From Turritopsis dohrnii (taxonomy: Eukaryota > Cnidaria > Hydrozoa > Anthoathecata > Oceaniidae): a stretch of DNA of 64,000 bases. The DNA lies in contig BQMF02000200.1 of NCBI GenBank assembly GCA_027922465.2, positions 186,001 to 250,000 of the forward strand. The letters are read 5' to 3'. The notes below the pieces were generated by a model, which saw only the letters and a program-made list of their open reading frames with translations, was not told the DNA's origin and did not search any database. Both the position numbers and the translations under genes were made by a program. Positions 46,866-57,473 of this stretch are shown here, piece after piece. Numbering within the stretch: the first letter of the stretch is position 1; each line of letters begins with the position of its first letter.

Positions 46866-48361
46866 CTGCAATTGATGACAATCTTTGGCTTGAGTAGTGT
46901 CTTGTAACCTAAATATGTTACCTAGTTGATGGACATACGAATCGGAAATATTAATCTCTCAAAGCTGTAGTTTCAAATTTTGAGATGAAAATATTTTGGT
47001 AACCAAAAGAGCAAACTTTCGAGTGTATCGATTTTAAATTTACTTAAACACAACTTTATACATGCTGTTTGGAATTGTGCCCAAGTATTGAGTATAACAA
47101 CGATGCAGTACGGAGTGCATATAGTTTTTAAGAAAACTTGGCATCATAAAATGTCCTCTCACCGAAGCTTGGAAATATACAGGAAGAAGAATATCTTTCA
47201 ATTCAATTCCGTAAGTTTCATGGTTGAGACGGTAAGAAATCCTGGAAGTCGCAGAGTAATTGTGTGAATATTAGGTTTGATCATAAAACTCTTTTATTAT
47301 TACATGGAGACATCTTTGTGTCTGATTCTTTTGTTAGTCTGCCAACCGATTTACCTATTAGTTTCTTTTTTGTGTCGCTGTTAAAAGGTCTGTCGATTGA
47401 TTAGTATATATATTTTACATTATGCCCAATAAATAACTTAATCTTATTTATTTCATTTCTAACTTTTCACATCCATATCAGCTACTCCAATATTTTCAGC
47501 GTTTTATGCGGTTCGTTACTACATCCTAAAACCAGTGACATTCCAGTCATTTTATTTTTGAGATCACTCCAGATTACTACATCCAATTCCATTTCTATAT
47601 TGCAAGTCTCCAAGCTTCTAGTACATTATCTTTTCAGGGTAGCCATCGTTAATTTATTTATTATATTTATACTTAAAATATTTGAAAATTTTAAAGTCTT
47701 ATCAATACCAATACTGCTAGTTCCATGATCATTTAGTTCCAATCAACTTTTACTTTAGTCAGTTTCAAATTTTCAATTTCTCCAAGTTCCCAACCAAGTA
47801 CAAGATTCCAATTCCGTTCGCAGTCTTTTGCCAGTATCTTTTGAAAATTATATTTTATACGGTATATTTTTTCATAATAAATTATTTCTTTATTTAAATA
47901 TGCTTATTTTAATAGGACGAATAGCCATTGTGAAATGTGGAAGTGCCTGAAAGACAATTAATAAATAAATAAATAATTTTAATGATATCTTTGCATTGTG
48001 TTAGTTGTATTATGTATTATTAAAAACATTCCTGAATCGATCAATTTTGCTTTCCATATAGGTCTCTCTATATGTTTTATTAGGTGTCTGTTATTTCTTT
48101 TAACATGATTCTGGGCCACGAATCATGTTGGACCAAAATTTGTAGCTATTTTGGTCATTTCATATTTTCGTCAAAACATCATTGAACCTTTTTTAATGAA
48201 AAGCCAACGATTACGTTAAGTCCATGAAAAATGCAATCAAGAAAGGTAGCTATATGAGAAGTATGCCAAATCCTTTGCGTATTTTTGATTCAAAGAGTTT
48301 TGTATAAAAAAAATTTAAAAAAATTAAAAACATCCAATCAAGAAATGCTAACCGACAATCG
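46866..48361. other. Intergenic, repeat-derived
   Basis: AT-rich DNA without a gene. Around 47930-47990 the sequence ends in (TAAA)n after GAAGTGCCTGAAAGACAAT, which looks like the 3' tail of a retroposed LINE or SINE fragment. Nothing else recognisable. Confidence 0.4.
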
Positions 48362-49875
48362 ATGAGAATTACTGGAGTATTAAAGTCAGCAGTACAGCGT
48401 GTACTGCCACCAGCTAAGAAGAAAAAGAAATGTTCAGAAATCTGGAAAGATGACGAAGAGCTTAATAGAATTTTACATCAAAGACAAAAAACTGAAAAAC
48501 AAACAGACCGATATAGAATACTCAGCAAAGCAATAAAGAAGCGTGTAAATGACCTAAAAAATGTGCAAATGCAAAAGGAAGCAAATGAAATCAATGAGCA
48601 TGCGCGTAAAAGAGAAGTTGCTGAGCTATTTCGTTGCATGAAATCTGACATGTCTACATTCAAGAACTTACATAAGAAAACACAATGCGATCCAAAAAAC
48701 CTGAGGATCTATTTTATGAAACACTTTAATAATAGAGCAACAACAGACGATCCACCGGAATTGACAGAAGCACCAAATTTCATAAAGGAGCTACAAACCT
48801 TGAGTGACCTCGACATCAAAACCAGCCCTCCAGATGCAGAAGAACTAGTTAACACTGTCGCAAAAATGAAAAATGGAAAAGCAGCCAACGACATCCCCAT
48901 GGAATACATAAAAAGTGCCATGAAATGTCCTGAATTCCAACTGGAGATGATTAGTTTATACGAAACGATATGGAAAACCAACATGATACCTAAAAAATGG
49001 ACCCAATCGAATTTAGTAACAATATGGAAAGGTGCATCAAAAGGCAGCTACACAGACCCTAAAGCATACAGAGCTATACAAATTGGATCATCCCTCTGCA
49101 AAATAATCGTTATAATCATAATAAATTGTTTAAAAAATTGGTACGAAAAACAACTGCTAGACCAACAACAAGGTTTTAGAACAGGAAGAGATACTTCTGA
49201 TGGAATATTTATTGCAAAGCGGATACATCAAATAACTGATAAAATGAAAAAGCCAATATATGTCTTCTTCATTGATCTTACAGCGGCATTTGATCACATT
49301 GAAAGGAACTGGATGTTCAAGTCTACCAACGATTTCAGCCTAGCGCAAACAACAAATTGATTCAACTATTGAAATCACTTTATTCATACACAACAACCGC
49401 TCTGATACAATCACCAAACGACGTATTTGAATTAATTCTGTGAGTGAGACAAGGTGGCCCCGAATCCTCTATAGTATATAATCTTTATATGGACTATGTC
49501 ATGCGTATATTTGAAGAAGAATGTAAGACAAAAGAAATCAAGCATTTATACCTCGACTACCATATTCCACATACAGCAAGAACACGTAACCGAATCTGGT
49601 CTGGTATGCACGTTATCGATTGGATTGGCTACGCAGATGATATAGCGCTAGTCTACAAGGACCCCAGAAACATGCGACGTGGTCTTAACATTCTATCAGA
49701 AATGCTAAGCAGATTTCACCTCCAGTTGAACATACCAAAAACAAAATCAATGCAAAACAGAAAGTATCATTCAACACATACAAAGACTACAACGAAACTA
49801 TGTTGCACACACCATTCTCTTCAACAACAACAAAAGAACGAAACAAGGTCTGGGTCCAACTCCTTGCGTAATCGT
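48362..49875 (+). pseudogene. Non-LTR retrotransposon reverse transcriptase, broken
   Basis: Reverse transcriptase of a LINE, which copies its RNA at the target site. The first open part (48362-49360) has the region before the catalytic core, QQGFRTGRDTSDGIF and motif A (FFIDLTAAFDHIE, catalytic Asp). After a frame shift near 49340 and an in-frame TGA at about 49441, the rest reads RQGGPESSIVYNLYMD (motif B) and GYADDIAL (motif C, YADD), then the thumb start. It is cut at 49876 by a TIR element. No endonuclease domain is visible upstream. Dead copy; the clade cannot be told safely. Confidence 0.85.
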
Positions 49876-49876
49876 T

Positions 49877-50630
49877 CCCAGCGGGCACAAGACGTCTTTG
49901 AGACGTCTTATTTTAAGCGTAAAATGGTCGTTTGCTTTCCACATCATTTTGGGACGTCGTAGGGACGTCTGAAACGGGACGTCGCAATTGGGATCATTTT
50001 ACGACGTTTTTGGGACGTCTTTATACGGATTGAATAACGACCTTCGAAACAATTGTAAATTTAAGATCATTTTGCGACGTCGTTGGGACGTCTGAAACGA
50101 GACGTCACAATTGGGATCCTTTTACAACGTTTTTAGGACGTCCTTATACGGATTGAATAACGACCTTCGAAACAATTATAAACTTAAGATCATTTTGGGA
50201 CGTCGTAGGGACGTCTGAAACGGGACGTCGCAATTGGGATCCTTTTACGACGTTTTTGGGACGTCTCTGTGCAGATTCAATAACGATCTTCGAAACAATT
50301 ATAAACTTTCAAAAGCAATCAGTCTGTATAGAATGATTTTTTGTAAATGTTTTTAAACGTCTTGACAACAAGCAGCGGTGGCATAACGGTTACGAGTTCG
50401 GCTGGCACACCAGAGGTTCCAGGTTCGGGTCCGCCTGTGGCCTATTACAGTAAATTTCATAATCCTGCGACGTCGTTACGATGTCGTTGGGATGTCATCG
50501 AGACGTCTCAATGAAGATGTAATTGGGACGTCTTTTGAGATTCCCACTTCGCGACCATTTTGCGACGTCTTAGGGACGTCTTGAAAAGACGTCTTTACGA
50601 CGTCTTTACGACGTCTTTGTGTCCGCTGGG
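49877..50630. mobile_element. CCCAGCGG-ended, GACGTC-rich TIR element
   Basis: The ends CCCAGCGGGCACAAGACGTC and (complement) CCCAGCGGACACAAAGACGT are inverted. The interior has three ~125-bp direct repeats containing GGGACGTCGTAGGGACGTCT, CAATTGGGATC and GGATTGAATAACGA, plus a tRNA-like core. It is inserted into the LINE pseudogene. No transposase. Confidence 0.8.
50376..50447 (+). other. tRNA-like segment inside the GACGTC-rich element
   Basis: AGCGGTGGCATAACGGTTAC resembles a D-arm/A box and GGTTCGGGTCC a T-arm/B box, about 45 bases apart, with CTGG...CCAG between them. No full cloverleaf can be drawn, so this is a tRNA-derived relic, not a tRNA gene. Confidence 0.45.
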
Positions 50631-51319
50631 TTGTAGCCATTACGCCGACAGTGTGAACAGATCCACTTCGTTAAGAACTCGGCTTAAGAACAGGATAGAT
50701 ATCTAGAGAAGTTATCAAGTCCAGTGATAAAAGCATTCTTACAATCTCTTTCAAGTGGGCGTCATATGCCCAAGATTCTAATTATTAACAGGTCTTTCAA
50801 GGCTGAAGAGGCCATCTTGAGGTCTTCCTACTACTAATAATTCATTAACATGCCTCGATTGGGTGAGCTAATTTCACAACGCTGATTTTATCTAGCGTTG
50901 ACATGAGAAATAAATTAGACCGGTTGACCATTTTGACATGCGCATCGTTAGGTGAGAATTATTATATGTTCTTTCTCCATTTTTTGAAAAAATGATCCCC
51001 TGATTGTTTTCAAGCTTTTCTAGATTATTTTGTTCTTTCTCCGTGAGCTTTTTCATTCTCGGTTTTAGTTCAAGATGTTTTTCTCGGTTGTGAACAGAGT
51101 ATTTTGTTCAAGACAATACACGATATCGGAAAGTCCCGTTTAGCAAAGCGAGCGAAAAATGGATCCGCTGTATTAAATGTAGTAAATAAACCGCTCTTTC
51201 GGTAGTTTAGTTGGAGATTTGCAGGCAAAGAAAAGGGAGTCAACAAAGCAAAGTGAATATTTGAAGCAAGTTTTGTAATTTTTTAGTTAAAAAAAACAGT
51301 TTTTTTAAAAACTCCAATA
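50631..51319. other. Gap between LINE remnant and THAP-DDE element
   Basis: The first bases continue the interrupted LINE copy. The rest is unique sequence. Near 51114-51135 AATACACGATATCGGAAAGT resembles the complement of 54925-54945 and may be the left inverted repeat of the two-gene transposon. Confidence 0.35.
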
Positions 51320-52236
51320 ATGTCTGTGCATTGTGCTGTTGCTGGGTGCAGTAATGGTCAATACAGATTGTTAGTTTGGAAAAAGCAAATATGCGAAATA
51401 CACGAAGGATTACCTCATGACATGTGTTCATGTCCTCGACCATTTCAGTAAGTAGAGTAAACTTATCACATATTCCCAGTTTACAAACTTTAGATCAATC
51501 ACTAAACTTGGCAGGGAATCAGTAAAAATTGTTGCCCTGCTACAGCTCAGCAGAGCATTACTTTTCGCAAAACAGAACAACAACGCATAACTCAACCTAC
51601 TAACTTAACCTTCCTCTTCTCATACAAATTTTTTAGGCTTCAATACTTTCCCTGGGGAAAATGCGGGACCCTGAAAGACGCAAGAAATGGTGTCAACTTA
51701 TATTCCAACATAAGGAAAATGGTTCACTCTGGAGCCCTGGTGAAAAGTCTCGTGTTTCCTCTAAACATTTGCCTGATTCAGAATCAAAGTTACCTACACT
51801 TTCATTCTAGTGACATTCTTAAAAGCATCATTTATGTCCCTGACAAAGGTGCTTTGAATTTTACTAGGCCAAAGAGATTTGATGCGAGGTGACTCAAATT
51901 ATCGATTGTTTTGAGATTTTTTTGAACACGGTTGAAACATACGATTACATAATGGCTGATAAAGGTTTCAACATTGAACCGGAATGTGCTGCTCTACGAA
52001 GTGGATTATGCATTCCACCTGGCAAGCGGGATACACACCAAATGTAACCAGTTGAGACCAATAAAACAAAACGAGTGGCTTATCTGAGAATTCTTATTGA
52101 GCAAGTCATACGACAAATTCGAAGTTTTCGTATTTTCACACAAGAAATTCCAATAACTTTATTGCAAAATTTCGACTACATTTTTACAGGTTTTGCAGGT
52201 TGGACAAATTTCAAAAAAACTATTTATAAAGATTAA
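51320..52236 (+). pseudogene. THAP + DDE transposase remnant
   Basis: THAP zinc fingers bind transposon ends; DDE domains do strand transfer. A first exon (51320-51447) encodes MSVHCAVAGCSNGQ with the C-x4-C of a THAP finger and a good GTAAGT donor. The next (from 51637) continues FPWGK, then after a one-base shift MRDPERRKKWCQLIF and VSSKHL, where the usual Cys-x2-His has lost its Cys. At 51934-52236 the DDE C-terminus is readable: DYIMADKGFNIE (second catalytic Asp), CIPPGK, an in-frame TAA, then KRVAYLRILIEQVIRQIRSFRIF (catalytic Glu). The middle of the transposase is deleted. It converges on the YqaJ gene 45 bp away. Pattern recognition only. Confidence 0.75.
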
Positions 52237-52281
52237 AATCTGCTACTAATATTTTATTATTTTGTTTTATTTTTACAACTT

Positions 52282-54600
52282 TCACAAATACCGCCAGACC
52301 ATTTTTTTGTTTCGGCTGGGGACCTCCTCTTCAGAATTGATATTGACACACCCAAAACGTAACCAGATACTGCCCTTTGTACAGTTAATACTGTTTTCAT
52401 AAAAAGTTACAGGATTATATTTGCAGTCATTTCCACAAACTGGACAAAGATATAACTTGGGTAGTTGAGTTTTTATTTGTCGTTTTCGAGACTTTCTTGA
52501 TTACTTTCCTGCAACTTTTCTAATGTTTGTATTCAATTCTGGCTCGATAGCCAAGTCATTAATATTTGGGTTTTCAATAGTTTGTGGTGTTTCTGCATTG
52601 ATTGTTGGGGTTTTGGTTTCGATAGCAGTGTTTTGAAAGCACTGTTCATTAGGGGCTATCCTAACTGTGGTGTGCGAGTTTCGAACAAAATATGCGTTAA
52701 GAAAAGACTATTTTTTTGAAAATCACTGCGGAGGAGTATCGAAAAGTACACAATATACACATAACATCAATATAAATGCACTTCTTCGCAGTGGTTGGTG
52801 AAGATTTTGCCACGTGTGATGAGGTGGGTGGGGTCGGGGTTGTCACAGCGGTAGGTGGGTAGATGATTGCATTATGACTAGGTTTTTTCAATAGTTGAGG
52901 GCCCAAAATTCTTTCCCAGAACTCGACAAGGTTCATTTTATTTTCAACCAGTGTTCAGGATTATAGTCAATTTGCTCCATGTGGTATCCATGGTGACTAT
53001 ACGCAAAAAAACAGGCGAAAGTTCTCTGATGTAGGTACAGTTTCACAAATTCAGTATGGGCATTTGATTTCTATAACAAAGTCTCCACAGCAGGAACAGC
53101 TTCCAGCTAAGTCAGGACTAGCAGCTAAAAAAGGAAAATCATAATCAATCATTAGTCCTGCATCATATATTTTTAGTTTTTTTGTGATTTTTCTTTAAAA
53201 CGTTCGTGATTTTCTTTGTAGCATGATTTTCCATAGAAATGTTTGGTAGCTACGGTTTCGAGGAGTTCTCGTTCAATGAGGCTTCTTGTTAGTTTTTGGG
53301 CATCCTTTGATGGATCTTTTCTTATCGGGTTTATTTTTGTGTAAACATCGTGAAATTTTGAGGCTGTAATCCTTCCTTTCCTTAGCACATGCCATATGTC
53401 ACTTTCTGTTTCAGATGTTGTTACATCATATGTTTTTATTATTGTCTCTCTAGGAATTTTGATTATATTTGTGAATGTTGTGATATTATTTTCCACACGT
53501 AAAAGTTGATGATTGATATATCACATTTGTTATTTTGAAGTCGTCAACATTGTTTTTTATTTTTGATACCCGAACCCCTTTCTTTTCGGATTCTATCACT
53601 TCAACAAACCGGGATTCAGGAATGACATCTTTCATGCTCTCGTAAATTTTTCGTCCCATTTCCTCGGGACTTTCCATGGGCACATTCTCGCTAGGGTTAA
53701 AATCATTGAAAGCCAATCGGTTGGATCCGTTTTCCGTAGACTTTCTCCCTTTCAGTAGGTCAACTCTCTAATCGGTCTCATTTCAAGGACGGTCTTAGTC
53801 CCCGTCGGTACATTCAATTTTGACAAACGGCTTGTACATGTCGGTTTAGTATATCCAGCTGAAACAGCAGCTTCTAGCCGAAAAAGCATGGCAGTTACGT
53901 GGTTGCAGCTTCCGAGTTGGCCTGCGGTACATGTGCAATATGTGCTGATGATTACCCCTCCCAGTGCCTCTTCTTAAACAGCTGCCCAAACCTTGTACGT
54001 AGTAGAAGATGTTCGCTGCGAAGGAGTAACCCTCGTTTTCAATAGGCAAATATTACTTCCTGTTGAATTGTTATAAATCTCCTTCACAAAGTCACAGAAA
54101 AAATAGCTGTAACTTTTCCCTATCCTTGTAATCACAAGCCAGCCTGTCAAAAGATCTCCAGGAGAGTTGATCCCTTCCAAGTATTTCGCTATGTCATGGT
54201 AGTAAACCGGTGGCCACTTTGTGGTTGCCGCTTTCCCAGCTTTTCTTTGGTAATGTTGACCGGTCGGGTAGGATGAGTTTTCCGTGAACAAGCTTTTTTT
54301 TGTACTCTTGTTTCTGCATGATTAGCTGCTTCTCCATGTCGATGTCTACTACAGCATTTTCCTCCCAAGCAGCAAACGCTCTGAAAAAGATAAGTAAGTA
54401 AGAATAGACAGTACAGAACTGTCCATTCACATTTCCCATTATTCAAGAAAGATCATTTTCTCTATAACAATAAAGCTGCCCTACCTAGATACTAAAGTTT
54501 CAAAGTCTCCTTCCCTGGATTTTGTTCTTAAGGCTAGGAAATCTCTAAGAGATTCTATTTTCATGAATTTAAAATCGGTTAAGCTGATAGGTGTAGCCAT
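52282..54600 (-). pseudogene. SAP / SWIM / YqaJ-nuclease / PHD-like transposon gene, decayed
   Basis: Exon 1 (54485-54600) encodes a SAP-like helix pair (SLRDFLALRTKSREGDFETL). GT-AG to 54380 in the right phase. Then, in pieces: KWPPVYYHDIAKYLEG; a SWIM zinc motif CTCTAGQLGSCNHVTAMLF (CxC...CxH) preceded by an in-frame TAA near 53976; WHVLRKGRITASKF of the YqaJ nuclease; SPDLAGSCSCCGDFVIEIKC with the E-x-K nuclease motif (about 53075-53125); WERILGPQLL; and a C-terminal Cys-rich PHD-like part (LCPVCGNDC) ending at 52282. At least three frame shifts or stops. YqaJ is the phage lambda exonuclease-type fold; this SWIM+YqaJ combination occurs in animal mobile elements. It is non-functional as it stands. 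Confidence 0.75.
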
Positions 54601-55260
54601 CTTTCAGTTTACAACAGGTTAAGAGCGAAAAGAAACCACATGGTTTTGTAGGGTAATGCATAAAAGGTCGCGGGAAATTTATCTGAAATGTTTTATCAAC
54701 TTGGCATTTCAACAGATGCTCTTTCTATTTCATAAAAAAAACATTCAAGTCGGGGCAAAAGCTATGATAATCGTTCAAAGTTGTTGTTTTGTTTTGCCGA
54801 TGGGTGGCTGTGTGTAATTTGACCAGTGAAGTTGTTGATGTTCTAGCGTAAAGCTTTTTTAGCGTAAAGTCGCCATGTTTGTTTTTCTTTACCTTCGAAA
54901 GTTGTTGCTACGCAACAAGCCGAACTTTCCAATAATGTGTATTCTGACATATTTAAGATTTGCGCATGTGTGAAATTAAAACAAAACTAGTCGACACCAA
55001 GAATGGAAAAAAAGTTATCTACGAAAGCGAGGTTCTTTTGCAGCTTTTTATATGAAGTTTCTCTTTTGTTATCACACAATTTCCATTTCTAAGCAAACAA
55101 TTCTCGGTATTCTAAATTATCTCGATACGCTGCAGAGAGAAAGAATACGGATATTTCGCCATCAGTGCAACACATTAGGAAAATCATGTATAATAATCAT
55201 TATAACCATGTTGAAGCGTAAATATAATGACGTTCTCAAAATGGCAATCAAGCAAACTGT

Positions 55261-55545
55261 CAACCTCGTTCCCAGGGCTTCTTGGAAACGAAAGAAAGCC
55301 CTGGCACAGGCCGATAAAAAATCACCCAAAATACGGGTGATTTTCTCACTCAGCGGTCTTTTTAGGGCTTCCGTGCTTCAGAAACAAACGGCGAGTTATA
55401 ATGGAAGATAACAGGCGTTTGTTTTCAAGAATTCAATTTGCATTGGAAAAAAATGATTTAAATTCATTAGCCAATCAGATTTAATAATGGACCAGCCTGT
55501 GCCAGGGCTTTCTTTCGTTTCGAAGAAGCCCTGGGAACGAGGTTG
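55261..55545. mobile_element. 285-bp MITE of the CAACCTCG family with 9-bp target duplication
   Basis: The ends CAACCTCGTTCCCAGGGCTT and complement CAACCTCGTTCCCAGGGCTT are identical over 20 bases, and arms continue to about 50 bp (GGCTTTCTTTCG words). Exact direct 9-mers GCAAACTGT flank it (55252-55260, 55546-55554). A small inner hairpin AAATCACCC/GGGTGATTT lies at about 55319-55345. The 9-bp duplication points to a Mutator-like family; inference. Confidence 0.88.
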
Positions 55546-56945
55546 GCAAACTGTATCAAGGGTTACTACAAACCAGGAGTCAAAATAAGGCTTTTTTTCA
55601 TTGCCGGCTAATTTTATTTTGATAGCACCTGTAGGTACCATATAGGTGCAGAGATGATTTGATAACAGTTGGGTTTTTAAAGGCGAAGTGCCATTGGAAA
55701 GGTTTTCAAAGCGTGAAGTACCGAGTAGATATACCAAGTAAGTTGGAAACTAACGCTTTCAATAAAAAACATATGAAAAGATGCGAACATTATTGTTGGT
55801 TAAAAAAGAAATCTTTATAATTTTTACAGTCGGCTAAACTTTGAATTTTTGCGGCGTATGCCGGGAACCGGCCGTTATTTCCACCCTTACACGGTCTTTG
55901 GGGCTGTTCAATAAATTAATAACGCTAAATTTGAGGCTGTTATCAATAGCACGCTATTCGAGTTGAATAACCATAGCACAAAGTAATTCTTGTTGATGGT
56001 GGACTGCTATTCTCTGTCATCTAACTTTTCTGACTCGGTTCATCGCCAGCTATGCAACAGAAAACGCATGATTTTGCTTCGACTTTTTCCTGCCAAGATA
56101 CAGACCGAAGCGAGTGTAAATGCGATCTTTCAGGTAATCTTTTGTCGATGGACAAGAATAATCATAAGAGACAGCCTTTAGAAACTTCAAACTATAATTT
56201 TGGTAGAAGGCCAGCGTTTAATGCGATGTTTAAGAATAAGGATAGATATATCTTCCTTTGACCTTGTGACTTTGATTTCTGGCATCATCCTTCAATAAAT
56301 TCAACAGGACAGGATGATTGTCGATAACCAATTTTGACCACAATTCCGCAAGAACTTCACCCGCATGTTCAAACATTTTGTAGCTCCAAATCAGCGTTAA
56401 TAGTTTTATTTTTGTTATCTAAGTGTGTGGGAAAATGATCATGCGGAAAGATAACACCACTCAATTCTTTGCTGAGATTAGAAATTCGCCATTCAAATTT
56501 TTCCGGGTGTATTTGTGGCAACTAAACTATTCAAATATCTCGCATTTCCATTTCTTCTACGACTGTTTTCATTTTTTACTGTTACGCCACTAAATAAAGT
56601 ACCACCGACACTCTTATTTACCGTAACGGAGCATAACGAAAAACATGTAAAAGCACCCATCCCGTTAGCGTTACGTATTTATTGAACGTTCCCATAGAAA
56701 ATTTGGCTTGGTTGGAGTTTCTTCAAGCAGTTTTTATCATGGTAGTTGCCAGCTATCCTTACATTTCACTCTTCTATTAAACTTTCAAACCATTCTAAGA
56801 TACGCAGCTATCATATGGATTGCAATTACACGTCAGCGATCATGACTGTTGTTAATTGAGAAATTGTATTACTCGTGTGGGTAGCATGTTATTTACATTT
56901 TATTGCAGCGAATACTTGCAATACACAGATAGTGAAGCAGATTTA
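55546..56945. other. Intergenic
   Basis: No supported gene. An open frame at 56052-56261 (69 codons) ends in a sequence without a known domain and is not called. Otherwise AT-rich unique DNA. Confidence 0.4.
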
Positions 56946-57473
56946 CTGTAAAGCTTTGAATAAACGCCCCCTTCTTTTAAAAGCCCCCTGAAAAAGTGGA
57001 ATTATTTAATAAACGCCCCCTCGAAAGAGCGCCCCCTGAAAAAGTGAAATTATTTAATAAACGCTCCCCACCCCCTAATTCCGCCAGATGGGTCCCAAGA
57101 TGGCGTTATTTCGTGCTTTAAAAAATCAAAGAAATGCGAAGAAGGAGCTAATCTTCTCAAACTTCAAACTGTATTATTGCAAGATGGAGAGATTAACAAT
57201 AAAATATTTTGTTATATGCGAAGACGATGTCACTGATGCTGCACCTGAATTCAATATTATTGAAGAAGGTGATGTTGATGATGATGTTATTGTAGATTAG
57301 TTTGACCTTGCATAGACTTTTTTGTGTTTGTTATTTGGAAAGTCATAGAATTTTAGAGCATTCTTTTTTGTCCATATTTCTGAAATTTAAGGAACGCCTC
57401 CCTCGAATAAACGCCCCCAAAAAAATTCGAAAAATTTAATAAACGCCCCGGGCGTTTATTCGAAGCATTACGG
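56946..57473. mobile_element. TA-flanked TIR element (GAATAAACGCCCC family)
   Basis: The ends CTGTAAAGCTTTGAATAAAC and (complement) CCGTAATGCTTCGAATAAAC are inverted and flanked by TA. Several further AATAAACGCCCC words lie inside. A 70-codon open frame (57088-57300) with an acidic end (EEGDVDDDVIVD) could be the tail of a pogo/mariner-type transposase; that is speculative. The outer 9 bases CTGTAAAGC equal those of the 3497-5308 element. Confidence 0.7.

Noticed and set aside
55052..55411. 119-codon open frame
   Set aside because: Its second half is the left arm of the MITE at 55261-55545.
56052..56261. 69-codon frame ending NYNFGRRPAFNAMF...
   Set aside because: No domain, no splice partners found, second overlapping frame of similar length; evidence too thin.
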